From Tanypteryx hageni (Eukaryota > Arthropoda > Insecta > Odonata > Petaluridae), in assembly GCA_028673005.1 (NCBI GenBank), contig CM054114.1, forward strand, positions 131,088,470-131,152,469: a DNA stretch of 64,000 bases, in the 5' to 3' direction. Below the pieces are notes generated by a model. That model was not told the origin of the DNA and did no database searches. It saw only the letters and a program-made list of their open reading frames with translations. The position numbers and the translations under genes were made by a program. This document shows, piece after piece, positions 1 through 9,858 of the stretch (position 1 is the stretch's first letter; every line of letters starts with the position of its first letter).

Positions 1-600
1 TCATCGGTTGCTCTAGAAGCGTACACGGATTTGGTGTCACGGATTCGATTTCTTATCCATTCTCCTTTTTAAAGATTCTGTTGAACCTATTTCTAAATGA
101 TCGTTTATTTTCGAATGCCACAAGTAAACAAAAAATATTGTTGGATATTTTTCTCCTTCCAATTCAATCAATCCTTTCTGGAATGGATTGAGGTATTCTA
201 CTAAATCTAATAAATCTTACTTTTCAACCTCACAAATCATATCACTCATCTTTTTTTCAATTAAAATATTGTAAATAACCTCCCAATTTTCAAGTATTGA
301 AGAGATCATACGAGGAATTGAATTCCAACGTGTCTTGACGTCTCCTTTCAATGTAGATTTCAGCGCACCTTGTAAGCCTGACTTTTAAAAATATTTCACA
401 AATTTTCTACACTTCTGAATTAAAGCAAGTAATCGACAATCGTTCGTCAATTGCAACTTTGTATCTATTTCTATAATAAAAGGAATCGTTTTTTCGTCAG
501 ACATTTTTCTTGACACATGATACACAAAGCCTGCAATCTGCCGACCTGCATAAATTGCAAATTTGTATCTCCCTATATAACGCTACTTCTAACCGCGAGG
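1..600 (-). pseudogene. hAT transposase relic, central to C-terminal part
   Basis: Reading the minus strand from about 580 towards 1 gives a nearly continuous hAT-type transposase segment. It includes a stretch around KFAIYAGRQIAGFVYH, then the family hallmark KTRWNSIPRMISSILENWE (about 340-270), then DLVEYLNPFQKGLIELEGEKY (about 215-150). A K-(T/C)RWN-S motif followed by an L-x-P-F-x-x-x-x-x-x-L-E-G-(D/E)-K-Y block is characteristic of the RNase H-like core of hAT transposases that carry BED-type zinc fingers. In-frame stops interrupt it near 391, 225 and 40, so it is dead. The C-terminal dimerisation region would lie to the left, outside the window. No terminal repeat is visible on the right. 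Confidence 0.7.
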
Positions 601-637
601 GTGGGCTTTACTAGCAGTAAAAGGCGTGTGAAAAGTT

Positions 638-826
638 CCTGGGCCTACATTGGCGAGGCAAATTGAATTGGAATTAAAACTAGTTTTCGTACCCGCTCTT
701 TACCCGCGCCGGGGCCTTTTGTGTCCGAACCCGACTCGTACCCGCATGGAAGCACTCTATACCCGACCCGCAACTTTCGCTGCGGGTACCCGCGGGTCGG
801 GTAAACTGTGGGTATGCAGGCCTCTA
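638..826. mobile_element. GC-rich repeat with (T)ACCCG motifs, possible hAT MITE
   Basis: A short GC-rich island in AT-rich DNA. It contains many copies of ACCCG or CGGGT in both orientations, including the palindromic GCGGGTACCCGC near 780. The ends share an inverted GGCCTRCAT (left 642-650, right about 814-822), as expected for a small terminal-inverted-repeat element. I see no matching 8-bp duplication, so the boundaries are approximate. The overlapping open frames on both strands follow the repeat and are not treated as genes. Confidence 0.35.
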
Positions 827-879
827 CCCCCGACCTCAAATTAAAATACCAGTTCCAAAAACACCAAATTTAGTCTACC

Positions 880-950
880 TTAGGTAGTTTATTGGGGGAA
901 TATCTGTCTTGCAAGTGAAAGACAAAAGTTCGAATCCCAGTCGAGGCAAA
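880..950 (+). repeat. tRNA-derived SINE-like fragment
   Basis: A pol III-type B box, GTTCGAATCCC, is at 928-938. Upstream, GAATATCTGTCTTGCAAGTG aligns with the tRNA-like segments at 28502-28573 and 26531-26590 on the other strand. The three pieces share the order GAATATC, GCAAGTG, AGAC, then a T-loop box, and are followed by T-rich sequence. The cloverleaf is degenerate, so a SINE head or tRNA pseudogene is more likely than a functional tRNA. Confidence 0.5.
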
Positions 951-993
951 ATTTTGTCCTTCCGGGGCTCACCGGTAGCAGAACACTATAAGC

Positions 994-1210
994 CAGTGTT
1001 TCTCAACCTTAATGGAGCCGCGGACTTCCTACGATGTCCCACAATTTCTGCGGACCCCCTCCCTATGAAAATTGCATACATTTTTCATACGTTGTCTCTT
1101 TTTTTTATATTGAAATATTAATAAGAGCTGTGCGCAGGATCAAACAAGTTATAGATAAAAATAAACATCATGTCCTACTCAACTCGCGGACCCCCGGTTG
1201 AGAAACACTG
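994..1210. mobile_element. Non-autonomous hAT element (MITE), 217 bp
   Basis: The element begins CAGTGTTTCTCAACC and ends with the exact reverse complement GGTTGAGAAACACTG, a 15-bp terminal inverted repeat of classic hAT form. Flanking octamers are CTATAAGC (986-993) and CTCTAAGG (1211-1218), 6 of 8 identical, consistent with an aged 8-bp target duplication. There is no coding capacity. It sits just downstream of the tRNA-like fragment and just upstream of the LINE tail. Confidence 0.85.
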
Positions 1211-1279
1211 CTCTAAGGTCTGCTTTTTAGATTCACAGACATAATAGACCCCTACGCCCTGCGTACCCATTTCTGCAGC

Positions 1280-1868
1280 ATCGTCCTACCGACTATTACT
1301 TACTGTTCTCCTATATGGGCAATGTCAGCTACATCGAATCTTTCTTCTCTTGATAGGGTGCTTAATTTCTTTCTTCAAATTGTCAGAGTCCGAATTCCTC
1401 CTCTCTGTAACGCCTCCAATAACGATGTTTTGTCTTCACTTTCCTTCGAGTTTCTTACTGTTCTTAGAGAAAAAATTGATCTTTTATTACTTTACAATAT
1501 ACTGAATGTAAACATTGACTGTCCTGTACTTCTCTCGCGTACGCGTACCAAAAAGATCTACTCGTCTTTCCTGCCTCCTTAAGCTCAGTATATCTAGGTT
1601 GTCAGTAATCAAACGCTCACTTTTCTTCCGCCTCTCTGCTCTTCTTAACTCATTACCTCCAAACTCAGATGTATTTAATCAACCTTTAAAAACCTTCATC
1701 TCCTCTCTGTCTCCTTCCCTTTAGTTTATTTTATTTTCCTTTTGTTTGTCATTAATTTATTTTATTCTGTTTGTCTCCTGTGTTATGTCCTTATGGATTT
1801 ATGATTATAGATTTCACTGTAAATTGGCCTTTGTGAAATGTGAAATATTTATAAATAAATAAATAACT
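1280..1868 (+). pseudogene. Non-LTR retrotransposon, C-terminus of reverse transcriptase ORF plus 3' tail
   Basis: Translation gives LTYCSPIWA followed by LSSLDRVLNFF, then FLTVLREKIDLLLLYNILN and IDCPVLLSRTR. After a frameshift near 1545 comes VPKRSTRLSCLLKLSI and an NSDVFNQPLKTFISSL end. This order (YC-S-x-W, SLDRV, R-x-x-x-D-L-x-x-L-Y-x-I-L-N, CP-x-L-L, F-R-V-P-x-R-x-T-R) is the recognisable post-palm C-terminus of jockey/RTE-like LINE polyproteins. The last frame stops at 1724. A 3' untranslated region runs to an AAATAAATAAATAA tail at about 1853-1866. The copy is 5'-truncated (only the last 150 or so codons remain) and frameshifted, so it is inactive. Confidence 0.7.
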
Positions 1869-2480
1869 AAAGTTTATGGCACGCATTTAATTTTTTTGTC
1901 CAGCCGTTGATCCGAATCCGTTTTGAAAAGCGTCGCAAACAACGATGCCAAAAGACTCAGCTGCAGCAAATTGACCCTTCAAGCAGCTTTGATAGCGATG
2001 TAAAAGAAAAAAGTAATTCCGTTCTAAAAACTCTCAAGAAAGAAAAAGAACCGCCGTCCTGCGAGAAAAATAACTACCCCTCTGTTCCCTTACGTCACCG
2101 ACGAAATTAACCATTTTTTCTTTTGTCCAAAAAAACTTGATCTGCAAGGAGGCTAAATTAAGCCCTGGACCTGTCATTTATTCGCCTTAAAAAACTCCCC
2201 TTTGGGAAATGAGAATAAGCCTATAGAAAGAATAAAAGAAGAAAGAGAGGGAGGCGGGATGAAAATGGCGTATAGTAGCTCCCTGTTGAGCGGCCGAATT
2301 TATTTTAATTCGGCGTCAGATGAGGTGGAGAGAAAAAACGGAGATTATCGAAAAAGAAGAATGGGAAAACATTCTATTCAAATACTGCAGTGTCACGGTA
2401 ATTTCGATTCAATTCATTCCCGCCGCGCGCACACGCGAAGAATGCTTCCCGTCCATCGACAATGGAGGGAGGACTGCTCA
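1869..2480. other. Unassigned sequence
   Basis: No recognisable gene or repeat. The 67-codon frame at 1907-2110 is Lys/Arg/Gln-rich and matches no family I know. Confidence 0.4.
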
Positions 2481-3680
2481 AAAATCGAAACCCATTTTCA
2501 TCTTCCCCCACGCCCTCCAACCTTTGACCCACCTCTTCACCCTCCTCCCACTCCCCTCTTCCCCCCCTCGCATTTCACGAAATTCCCAAACCAGCGATTA
2601 AAGTTAAAAAATTAAAAATAAAAGATTTTTCGCCTCATGAAACATTCATCTAGCGTATACAAGGTGAACGCTAAAGTCGTGTACACGGGGGAAGAAAGAG
2701 AGCGGGGCGCTTTCTTTCCGCCTTCTCGTATTAGGTGTGGACTAATGACGTTTAATTGTTGCAGCGAGCCTCTGTCCACACTCCCCCCTCTCCAGTTTCT
2801 CCTCATTTCATTCACTTCCTCTCCCTCCCCTCCCTCCCATCCCCCTCTCCTACCTCTGTTCTCCCTCTCCCCCCTTCCCTTCCCCACTTCCGTGAGAGCA
2901 CCAACGCTAAAAGGGCTGTGAGAAACCTGCAGATGTTAGACTTATCTGAGCCCCTTATAAAAAAAAAGAAAAGAAAATTCCTCACTCCTTCTCCTCCGCT
3001 TTTTCTCTCCCCTCTCGCCCCCTCCCACCTCCATCTGCCCCTCAAACACACACGCACGCACACACCCATGTATACACACTCACCATCTACCTCTCTCTCT
3101 CTCTCTTCTCTCCCTCTATCTCTTCAACTTTGAGTTCTTCAAATGCAATTATTGACAGAGCAATGAATAGGGGAATGCACCAGTGTGTTTACGCGCTATG
3201 AGGACCGAGGAAGGGAACGAAACGCACGCACACACGCGGACTCGTCATCAGGGAGGTAGAAAGAGAGAGATTCATCCGTATAAAAAGCCTCCCGCTCTTT
3301 TTTCCTTCTCATCTCACCTCTTTCTCCTTATCCCTCTTCTTTCTCTTTCCCTTTCTTTCCCTCTTCCCCTCGTCCTCCGCCACTCGCATTTCCGTCCGAC
3401 TGCGAACGCCATAAGAGAGAGAGGGGAAAGTAACGTCCTTTTTATTAAAAAATGCAACGCGCTCCGCTAGTGTTTTGTTTGACGACCGCCGCCGCCTCGG
3501 AGAAATAAGGTAACCGCTCGAACCTCCCCTTGGGGATGAGTTTGAGAGAGAGGCGGGGGGGGGGGGAGAAGAGGGAGGAAGAGAGAGAAAGAGGGAGAAA
3601 GAGGGAGAGAGAGAGAGAGAGAGAGTATGGGGAAAAGAGGGAAATAGGGTGGTTGAGTGAAGGGAAAATAGAGAGGATAA
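2480..3680. repeat. Pyrimidine-rich block followed by purine-rich block
   Basis: The plus strand is C/T-rich at about 2500-2880, 2985-3125 and 3290-3390, with (CA)n near 3047-3065 and (CT)n near 3090-3112. It switches to G/A-rich at about 3541-3670, including a G run near 3556-3567 and (GA)n near 3604-3626. Open frames on both strands here simply follow the low complexity. Confidence 0.8.
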
Positions 3681-4264
3681 AGATCGCGCAGAAGCAACAT
3701 GGCCGACTCAGATGACCGCGTTTGTGTTTGTATACTCTTTTTCAAAAGGTCGCGTCGCCAAAGTGTCCGAATTAAGCTTTGTTTATGTTTTGGTTGTGCC
3801 ACGATGAAAGGCCTCTTTGACCTCCTTTTAATCCTTCTAGAGTTCGGGGACCATCCCATAATTGTGGAGCGGTAGGAAATAAGAAAAAAGCCGAAGAGCA
3901 CGCTGTAGTAGTTCTTATTCAAATTCATACAGTTGAAACAAGTGAGGAAAGAATTGAAGAGCGAATTATATAAGGCGTTTTTTTTACAAAAGGTAACGCA
4001 AATACATATTATTGTGTCCTGCCAAAAAGCAACAAAAAGTTTTAGAATAAAAAATTCGATATTTAAAAATATATCTCCCGCGGGTTCGTATACTTGAGGT
4101 TTGAATTCCGATGTGCTACATTAAATCAACGTTTCATCTATCGAGGCTTTCCCGCAAAAATCATCATTTTCTAGTATGAATTCTTCTCGAGTTATTAGGA
4201 AGGTTCTGGTGTAGACATTGACTAATCCCCCACATCCACCAAATATTTACCATGTCTAGCAATC
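3681..4264. other. Unassigned sequence
   Basis: AT-rich sequence without a supported gene, RNA or element. Confidence 0.4.
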
Positions 4265-4272
4265 ATATGGAC

Positions 4273-4601
4273 CAGGGGTCGGCAATCTACGGCCCACAGG
4301 CAGCATGCGGCCCCTGACAGCGCTATATGTGGCCCGCGAAGCTATGATGAAAAAGTGATCGGACTTAGACAATTTCAATTTTTTTCAGCAAAATTATGCT
4401 CTAAAAATCTTTTCTGAGTTTTAACCCCAGCGAATTATTTCGACTAGATTTTCACTCACATCAGGCCATAGAATCACTAGGTAACTTCTGATGCAAACAC
4501 TCATCCGGCCTGCCGAAGCTCTTGTGAATTCCAATGCGGCCTTCCGAAGCATTCAAAACAACGAATGTGGCCCGCTTTGTAGATAAGGTCGCCGACCTCT
4601 G
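4273..4601. mobile_element. Non-autonomous hAT element, GCGGCCC family, copy 1
   Basis: The left end reads CAGGGGTCGGC and the right end is the complement of CAGAGGTCGGC (10 of 11). Several subterminal TGCGGCC or GTGGCCCGC motifs occur, as in hAT MITEs whose transposase sites contain GCGGCC. Flanking octamers ATATGGAC (4265-4272) and ACATAGAC (4602-4609) match at 6 of 8 positions. The element is 329 bp and non-coding. It is colinear with the copy at 41646-41970, with shared TATGTGGC-x-CGCGAA and GCCGAAGC blocks. Confidence 0.8.
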
Positions 4602-4715
4602 ACATAGACTAACAATTTGCCCTTTCAGATTGTCGCATTCCAGAGACATTACCCACAAAAAACGGGCAGATGAACCGAATGCATAAGCGATTTTTTAAAA
4701 AAGCGCTAAAAATAT

Positions 4716-4884
4716 AGTTAATGGTTTCAGGCGTCACTTGGTGGAATTTTTTCATAATGTAAAATAAAGAGACTTGTTGTAATTCCACATACATTTACTT
4801 GACCTGACGATGTTGCATTGCAACGAAACCTAGGTCGTTTGAAATAAATTTATGTGGAATTACAACAAGTCTCTTTATTTTACA
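4716..4884 (+). mobile_element. Hammerhead-bearing retroelement insertion (retrozyme or Penelope-derived), 169 bp
   Basis: A discrete insertion is bounded by identical 12-bp direct repeats CGCTAAAAATAT at 4704-4715 and 4885-4896, read as a target-site duplication. The right arm of its large inverted repeat ends at 4884, immediately next to the downstream duplication. The first 42 bp (4716-4757) contain AATGGTTTCAGG and CACTTGGTGGAA, which recur near 42229. The rest is the hammerhead hairpin described separately. There is no reading frame. Small elements carrying type I hammerheads and variable target duplications are known as Penelope-like element terminal copies and as animal retrozymes; which of these this is cannot be settled from one copy. 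Confidence 0.7.
4758..4884 (+). ncRNA. Type I hammerhead ribozyme motif with very long stem I
   Basis: The core is CTGACGA at 4804-4810 (CUGANGA box), stem II GTTGC-ATT-GCAAC at 4812-4824, GAAA at 4825-4828, a minimal palindromic stem III in ACCTAGGT (4828-4835), and C4836 as the predicted cleavage nucleotide of a GTC triplet (4834-4836). Stem I closes with C4803-G4837 and A4802-T4838 and then runs into an inverted repeat whose outer 34 bp are perfect (4758-4791 with 4851-4884). All invariant core bases are present. One unpaired T (4811) lies between the CUGANGA box and stem II. The two-base stem III loop suggests cleavage as a dimer, as proposed for Penelope-like and retrozyme hammerheads. 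Activity is inferred, not shown. Confidence 0.75.
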
Positions 4885-4896
4885 CGCTAAAAATAT

Positions 4897-6700
4897 GTTT
4901 CTTCCGAAGAAGGTTGGGAAAACTAAGAGGCACATCCCGGCCACAAAGCAGCAGTCATCAGTGGTTATTATAAAAAGAATCGAATGTACTAAAGATTAAT
5001 CGCCGCTGATTACAGCTGCTTTGCGGCTAAAGCTCGCACAAATCTTTTTATGTCTGTTGGAGTAGCATAGTTTTCATTTTGATTTCAGCCACAAAGCGAT
5101 CTCGATAATACTTTCCTAGAATTTATACAGTATTCATTTACAGAAGAGATATAGGATAATTATTTTAAGGGACTATTCCTCAGCATAACTCGGTTTCTTA
5201 TTGAACGAATAATAAAATGAATTCCGTAGCTAATCCCTCCAGTTACATATTAAATAAATAAGTTAACATATTGCGCACTTCATATACAAAGATATCGTTC
5301 TTTGTGTTAAATAAGCAATCGCTGAATAACCACCGACTACTATATATGTATACGCATATGGTTCATTTAACATTTTTATAGAAGTTGGCTGTGCCTAGAA
5401 TATCTATTCGATATAGGCTATAATATTACTTCCCTAATTTCTGCCAAGTGTTCCCCTGATGAAATTATAATCTCACCAATGAAATTTTACTATAAGGATA
5501 TTTTCGTGAAAACAAACCTAACAGCTGAGAAATACAACTATATTCACAGTTTAAACCATATTTTCGTGCAGTCACTTCATCTCTGAAAGGTATTAAGCGC
5601 TGTAAAAAAACTTGTCACTACCCCTAGTATTAACATGTATATGTGCAGCACTCTCGCAACGCTCATCGACAACGGCAAACAATTGAATCGCATAACGTTG
5701 AAAAATCCTACGAGGTGATTAATGAGGTTGAATGTTACTCATCAGCATTGAATTAGCGTCCTCCCCTAAAATTACACAAACGACTGAGCCTTAATAAACT
5801 ATAAAAATTATATTATTTTTAAAAATCAATTAGAAGAACGCCATCCAATTCTGATGGCTTCGTCCTGGTGGTGACATCAAACTTCGAACAAGGGTGCCTC
5901 ACATTTTCCTCGTGCTCCTAATTGATATGCAACCCTCTGCGCCACTGAACACAAAAATCTCCTTCATTTCTAAGACCCCGACATCCGGTCATAACTTAGC
6001 TAATGAACCGTCCGTAATCAATTTCCGACTGAATCATAATCCGTAATTTAGCCTCTCGTCGTGATATATCCACCAAGCATCAAAGCTCCCTGATTGCCAT
6101 TATTCCAAACAAGTTTAGATCTTGACAGTTGTTTGACGCAATTGATGCCAGAAGCATACGCACCGGCTCGTATCATTTCTGCTACATTTAATTGAGTGTC
6201 AGTCGGCATGGGGAGATGCTATACGACCCGCCACGAACCTCCGCGATGAAAAGTCTAATGAATGGGTCCCGTTGTGCTAAGCGGATTTCCAGCCACTGCG
6301 GCATCCGGAATAACATTAAATGAGGGGAGTGATGAACAGCACGTCAGATGCGAAGTATTATAAGCGGTCGTAGAAAATGAAGGAATACGAAGAGGATTTT
6401 AAATTCTTATTATGGTATCGAGAGAGGACTTCACCGATTTAGTATCAACTCGGTGATTCTGAACGCAAATTTTTTTAATTAAAAAGCTAAATTAATCCTC
6501 AGAAAACTGAATTGAAAGGAAGAAAACACTGGAAATACACGAAAATATCAAGTGAAGAATCTCTTTTATCTATGAATAATGCGCAGAAGAATCTTATCAG
6601 TGCAAGTTTGAAGTCTGCTCTAAACGCTCGAGTATCTAGTAATGTACACAAGAATAATTTTGTTATCACATCTGTATCGAGTGAACAATTGTCCATTAGC
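4897..6700. other. Unassigned sequence with a moderately GC-rich segment at 5700-6440
   Basis: No coding region is supported. About 5700-6440 is less AT-rich and less repetitive than its surroundings, with several TAAT/ATTA cores, and could be conserved non-coding DNA; this is only an impression from composition. Confidence 0.25.
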
Positions 6701-6943
6701 CAGGGGCAGACTGGCCATATAACCTTCCGGTGCAATCCCGGGCCGGTTAGACCAAGGGTCGGTCTGCTGAAACATATTATTTTTTTCAGTTAATCATTGT
6801 AAAAATATTCTCTCCATTATATTACTTGATTTTAAATTAGACTTGATCCACTCTCCGCTAATAGTGTGATGAGAGTGAGGTTGGTCCGGCGTTCTTCACA
6901 AATTACCGGGCTGGGCCTTTTTATATCCCTCAGACCGTCCCTA
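6701..6943. mobile_element. Non-autonomous hAT element with perfect 8-bp target duplication, 243 bp
   Basis: The left end is CAGGGGCAGACTGGCC and the right end complement is TAGGGACGGTCTGAGG. Both ends continue into CCGGGCCGG or GGCCCAGCCCGG subterminal motifs. The octamer CCATTAGC occurs exactly at 6693-6700 and 6944-6951. The element is non-coding; the 93-codon plus frame spanning 6512-6793 runs from flanking DNA into it and is fortuitous. Confidence 0.9.
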
Positions 6944-6951
6944 CCATTAGC

Positions 6952-8150
6952 TATCATCCTTGGATTTATTTTCAATCGAAATTGCTTCTGAAACAAGTAT
7001 GGACTGAGCTCTTTTGTAAAATCGCTGGTACGAGTACTAGCAATATAAGACTTTTAGAATTGGAAACGTACAGATTGTAAATGGATTACTTTTCAGAGTA
7101 AATCACAGCAGCTTAAATTTATATGAGACCAATAAAATAACACAAATATATAAATATTTGGCAGTTAACATCCAGCAGTATTTACATAGAAAATGTTTCC
7201 CTCAATTTAGAAAGACAAGCTTGCACAACTTGTTTTTACATTTAGAATTTTTCTGATAACTTTCCATTTAATACTGAAGGCCACCATTTTAATTGCCGTA
7301 TCCGAAATCGATGATCTACGTAGTTCCAAGGGCCATAAAAATTTTATTTTCCCAATTATGGCTATTGGTACCACTTTTTAATTATCAATTCCATTTAAGC
7401 GTTAATTCAAGTCCGATAATACATTTTTCCGTCTAATTTTGAGATTTTTTCTGAAAATTAACTTGGACACTTTGTATTTGATACTTTTATACTCTATTGT
7501 AATAAAAAATAAGATTAATTTATTTCCTTATTTGGAATTACATCCGTTCAAAACAAAAACTACGAGCGTGAAAACTTTAAATTGATTCAAAAGTAAACTC
7601 TGCCTAATTGGATGCATAAAACTTCTATGAAACTAATGCTTCTCAACGACAAGTGTTAACTTCAATCCTCAAAACTCGAAGATTTCCGGTAATTAAATAA
7701 AAACACGAATAGACGGACACACATGCATGCGCCATGATACAAAACACAAGGAAAGTCGACGGTGCACATCTCACCCTATATCCCCAAGAAGCACAAAACG
7801 AGTTAGGCTATTTTCTGTAAATACGTAAAATTTAAAAGGTCCTCTGGCTAGTGAACCACTCCTTATTGAGATGATTTTAGAATGTAATACTCGACGAGAT
7901 AATAGACGACCATCCACACAAATTACGACGGAGAACGAAGGGAATACCCATCCGGCGTCTTTTACAAGCTTCCTCTGTCGAGATGCCGAAGCGAGCTTCG
8001 CCTCCACAGAAAGTTTCCCATCCTAACGGCGTGTCATATGGAATTACGACCTTGAGTGCTGGACAGATATCCGGCGATTAAATTATCCGGACATGTCTTT
8101 CAGTGAGTGGCCCTCGCCGGATCCTTCCGGGAAACGAGGTTCCAAGAAGG
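6952..8150. other. Unassigned AT-rich sequence
   Basis: No supported feature. The 78-codon minus frame at 7771-8007 has no recognisable domain. Confidence 0.4.
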
Positions 8151-8400
8151 AAGATAGAGGAGAGTGGATCGAGGAAGGTAGGGGAATGGAGGGGGAAAGG
8201 AGTGGAGGAGGAAAGGGAGTGGAGAGGGGAAGGGAGTGGAGGGGGAAGGGAGTGGAGGGGGGAATAGAGTGGAGGGGGAATGGAGTGGAGAGGGGTAGGA
8301 AGGGGAGGGGGAAAGGAAGAGGAGGATAAAAGGAGGGGAGGGGGTAAAGGAGGGGATTGGAGGAGGTCTAGAGAGTGGGAGAATTGAGAGGGAGAGGAGA
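8150..8400 (+). repeat. G/A-rich minisatellite, about 16-bp unit
   Basis: Imperfect units of the type GGGAAGGGAGTGGAGG repeat with spacing near 16 bp between about 8175 and 8310 and then decay into GA-rich sequence. The 78-codon frame across it translates the repeat only. Confidence 0.8.
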
Positions 8401-8590
8401 TGGAAAGAAAAGTGCCGCGTTAAACGTGTTATCTTCCTGAAGGATGTATTTTGCAGACGTGACGCGATAGACCAGACTGGTGGAGCAATTCAGTGTTACC
8501 GGTTAAAAAAAGAAAATCGTTTACGCAAAACCCGAGAATGATTACGCTTTGTTCTTTTTGCTTTCTCCATACGTTGTACAGGGGAAAGTA

Positions 8591-9240
8591 TTGTTTTCAT
8601 GAAAAAATCGATTTCGAGATTTCAACGGAAATACACGTTTTGAGGTCCCCTGAACACGTTTTGACCATTTTCTCGATGATGTGTCTGTGATTGGAATTTT
8701 TAACTCAAAAACTATTAATCAGATGAACGCGAAATTTTGTTTGACGTTTTTGTTAAGGTCACAATAGTTGATTAGTTTTTGGTAAAAATTGGTCAACCGG
8801 AAGTGGGTGTTTACTCTTGCCACGCAATTTTCATATTTGCTTTAATATTGGACGAATGTAAAAAAGTATCGGAATAAAAGTTGAAGGAAATTTAATTTTG
8901 TACGACCTTTGTTTGAAACATTTGTCTATATAATGTACTGTTTAAGAGATTCTTTAAAAACTAATTTTTTAGCTACCACCACCACACCACCTACCGGCCA
9001 CTATTGTAAACACTTTACGCTTACGTCCTATTAATGCTCCTTTTATTTTCTTAATTATTGGATCTTCGTGGCTATATCCAATATCAGAAGGCTACGATTT
9101 GAGATTATTTCTGTTCTTTGTAAAGTCTTGAAAATTTTCTCGCAGTTCCTTAAAATATTTATTATCATTTAACCTATTTGGAATTTTTAGAAATAGTCGA
9201 GTTAAGGAGAAAGGCCTCTAGTGGCCACATCAGATTTTTT
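8591..9240 (+). repeat. Interspersed repeat family A, copy 1
   Basis: Colinear with 34081-34568. Both copies begin with CATGAAAAAA, carry ATTTCAACGGAAATACAC and CTCAAAAACTA, then GTGGGTGTTTA, and finish at CCACATCAGATTTTTT. Both can be read as FEIST or FGISTEIH followed by LTIFS, a peptide shadow I associate with a dispersed arthropod repeat, although the frames are broken. No terminal repeats were seen; the class is unknown. Confidence 0.65.
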
Positions 9241-9799
9241 TGGAGCGATGCCCAGTGAAAAGAACGTTCATTTTCCGCCGCTTGAATTATTTATCATTTT
9301 CTTTTTTCTGGAGCAAAAATAACGGGAGAAGAAGAATTTGGTACCATGCAGCCGGTGAAGAAGTGCCTGTTATAACTATGTGATAATTACAAAGAGCGTC
9401 GATAGCAATATTATTAGAATGGCAGTTTTTATATCGAAAAGCTTTTTATCTGCGCCATTCCTTAGTGCCTATTTCGATAATTAATAATATTTATTTGTGA
9501 AATTTATGTGTAAATGGCGCTATTATGGCAAAAACGTCCGTGTATTTATTATACCACCACCAATCTCTTCCAAATTAAGGGTCGCATTTATACTTCGGGT
9601 GAATCGGCAGGCCGTATTGAATATTGTGTATGCTTCTGTGGTTCGGATAAAACAATACACATTGAAAGCTACCTAGTGATTTAACGGTATCATATCATTG
9701 ATTTCAACATACAAGTTTTAGAGAGTATCATTTTAATCAGCTAACAGGAAATTATGTGTTCAACTTTAAGCACCAGTATTCATAATAGATTTAAAGGGC

Positions 9800-9858
9800 G
9801 CATAAGATTCCCTCGGGGGCCGCATGAGGTCCACGGGCCGTAGTTTAACGAGCTCTGT
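9800..9858 (-). mobile_element. hAT terminus, GCGGCCC type, single end
   Basis: The reverse complement begins CAGAGCTCGTTAAACTACGG and continues with a GGCCCGTGG and ATGCGGCCCC subterminal block, matching the layout of the 4273-4601 element. I could not find the partner end upstream, so the element is truncated or its other end has decayed. Confidence 0.5.

Noticed and set aside
3225..3260. Minus-strand CTGATGACGAGTCC resembling a hammerhead start
   Set aside because: No GAAA box or stem III downstream.
4461..4794. Two minus frames across the hAT MITE and hammerhead insertion
   Set aside because: They span element boundaries and match no family.
6512..6793. 93-codon plus frame
   Set aside because: Runs from flanking DNA into the hAT MITE that begins at 6701.
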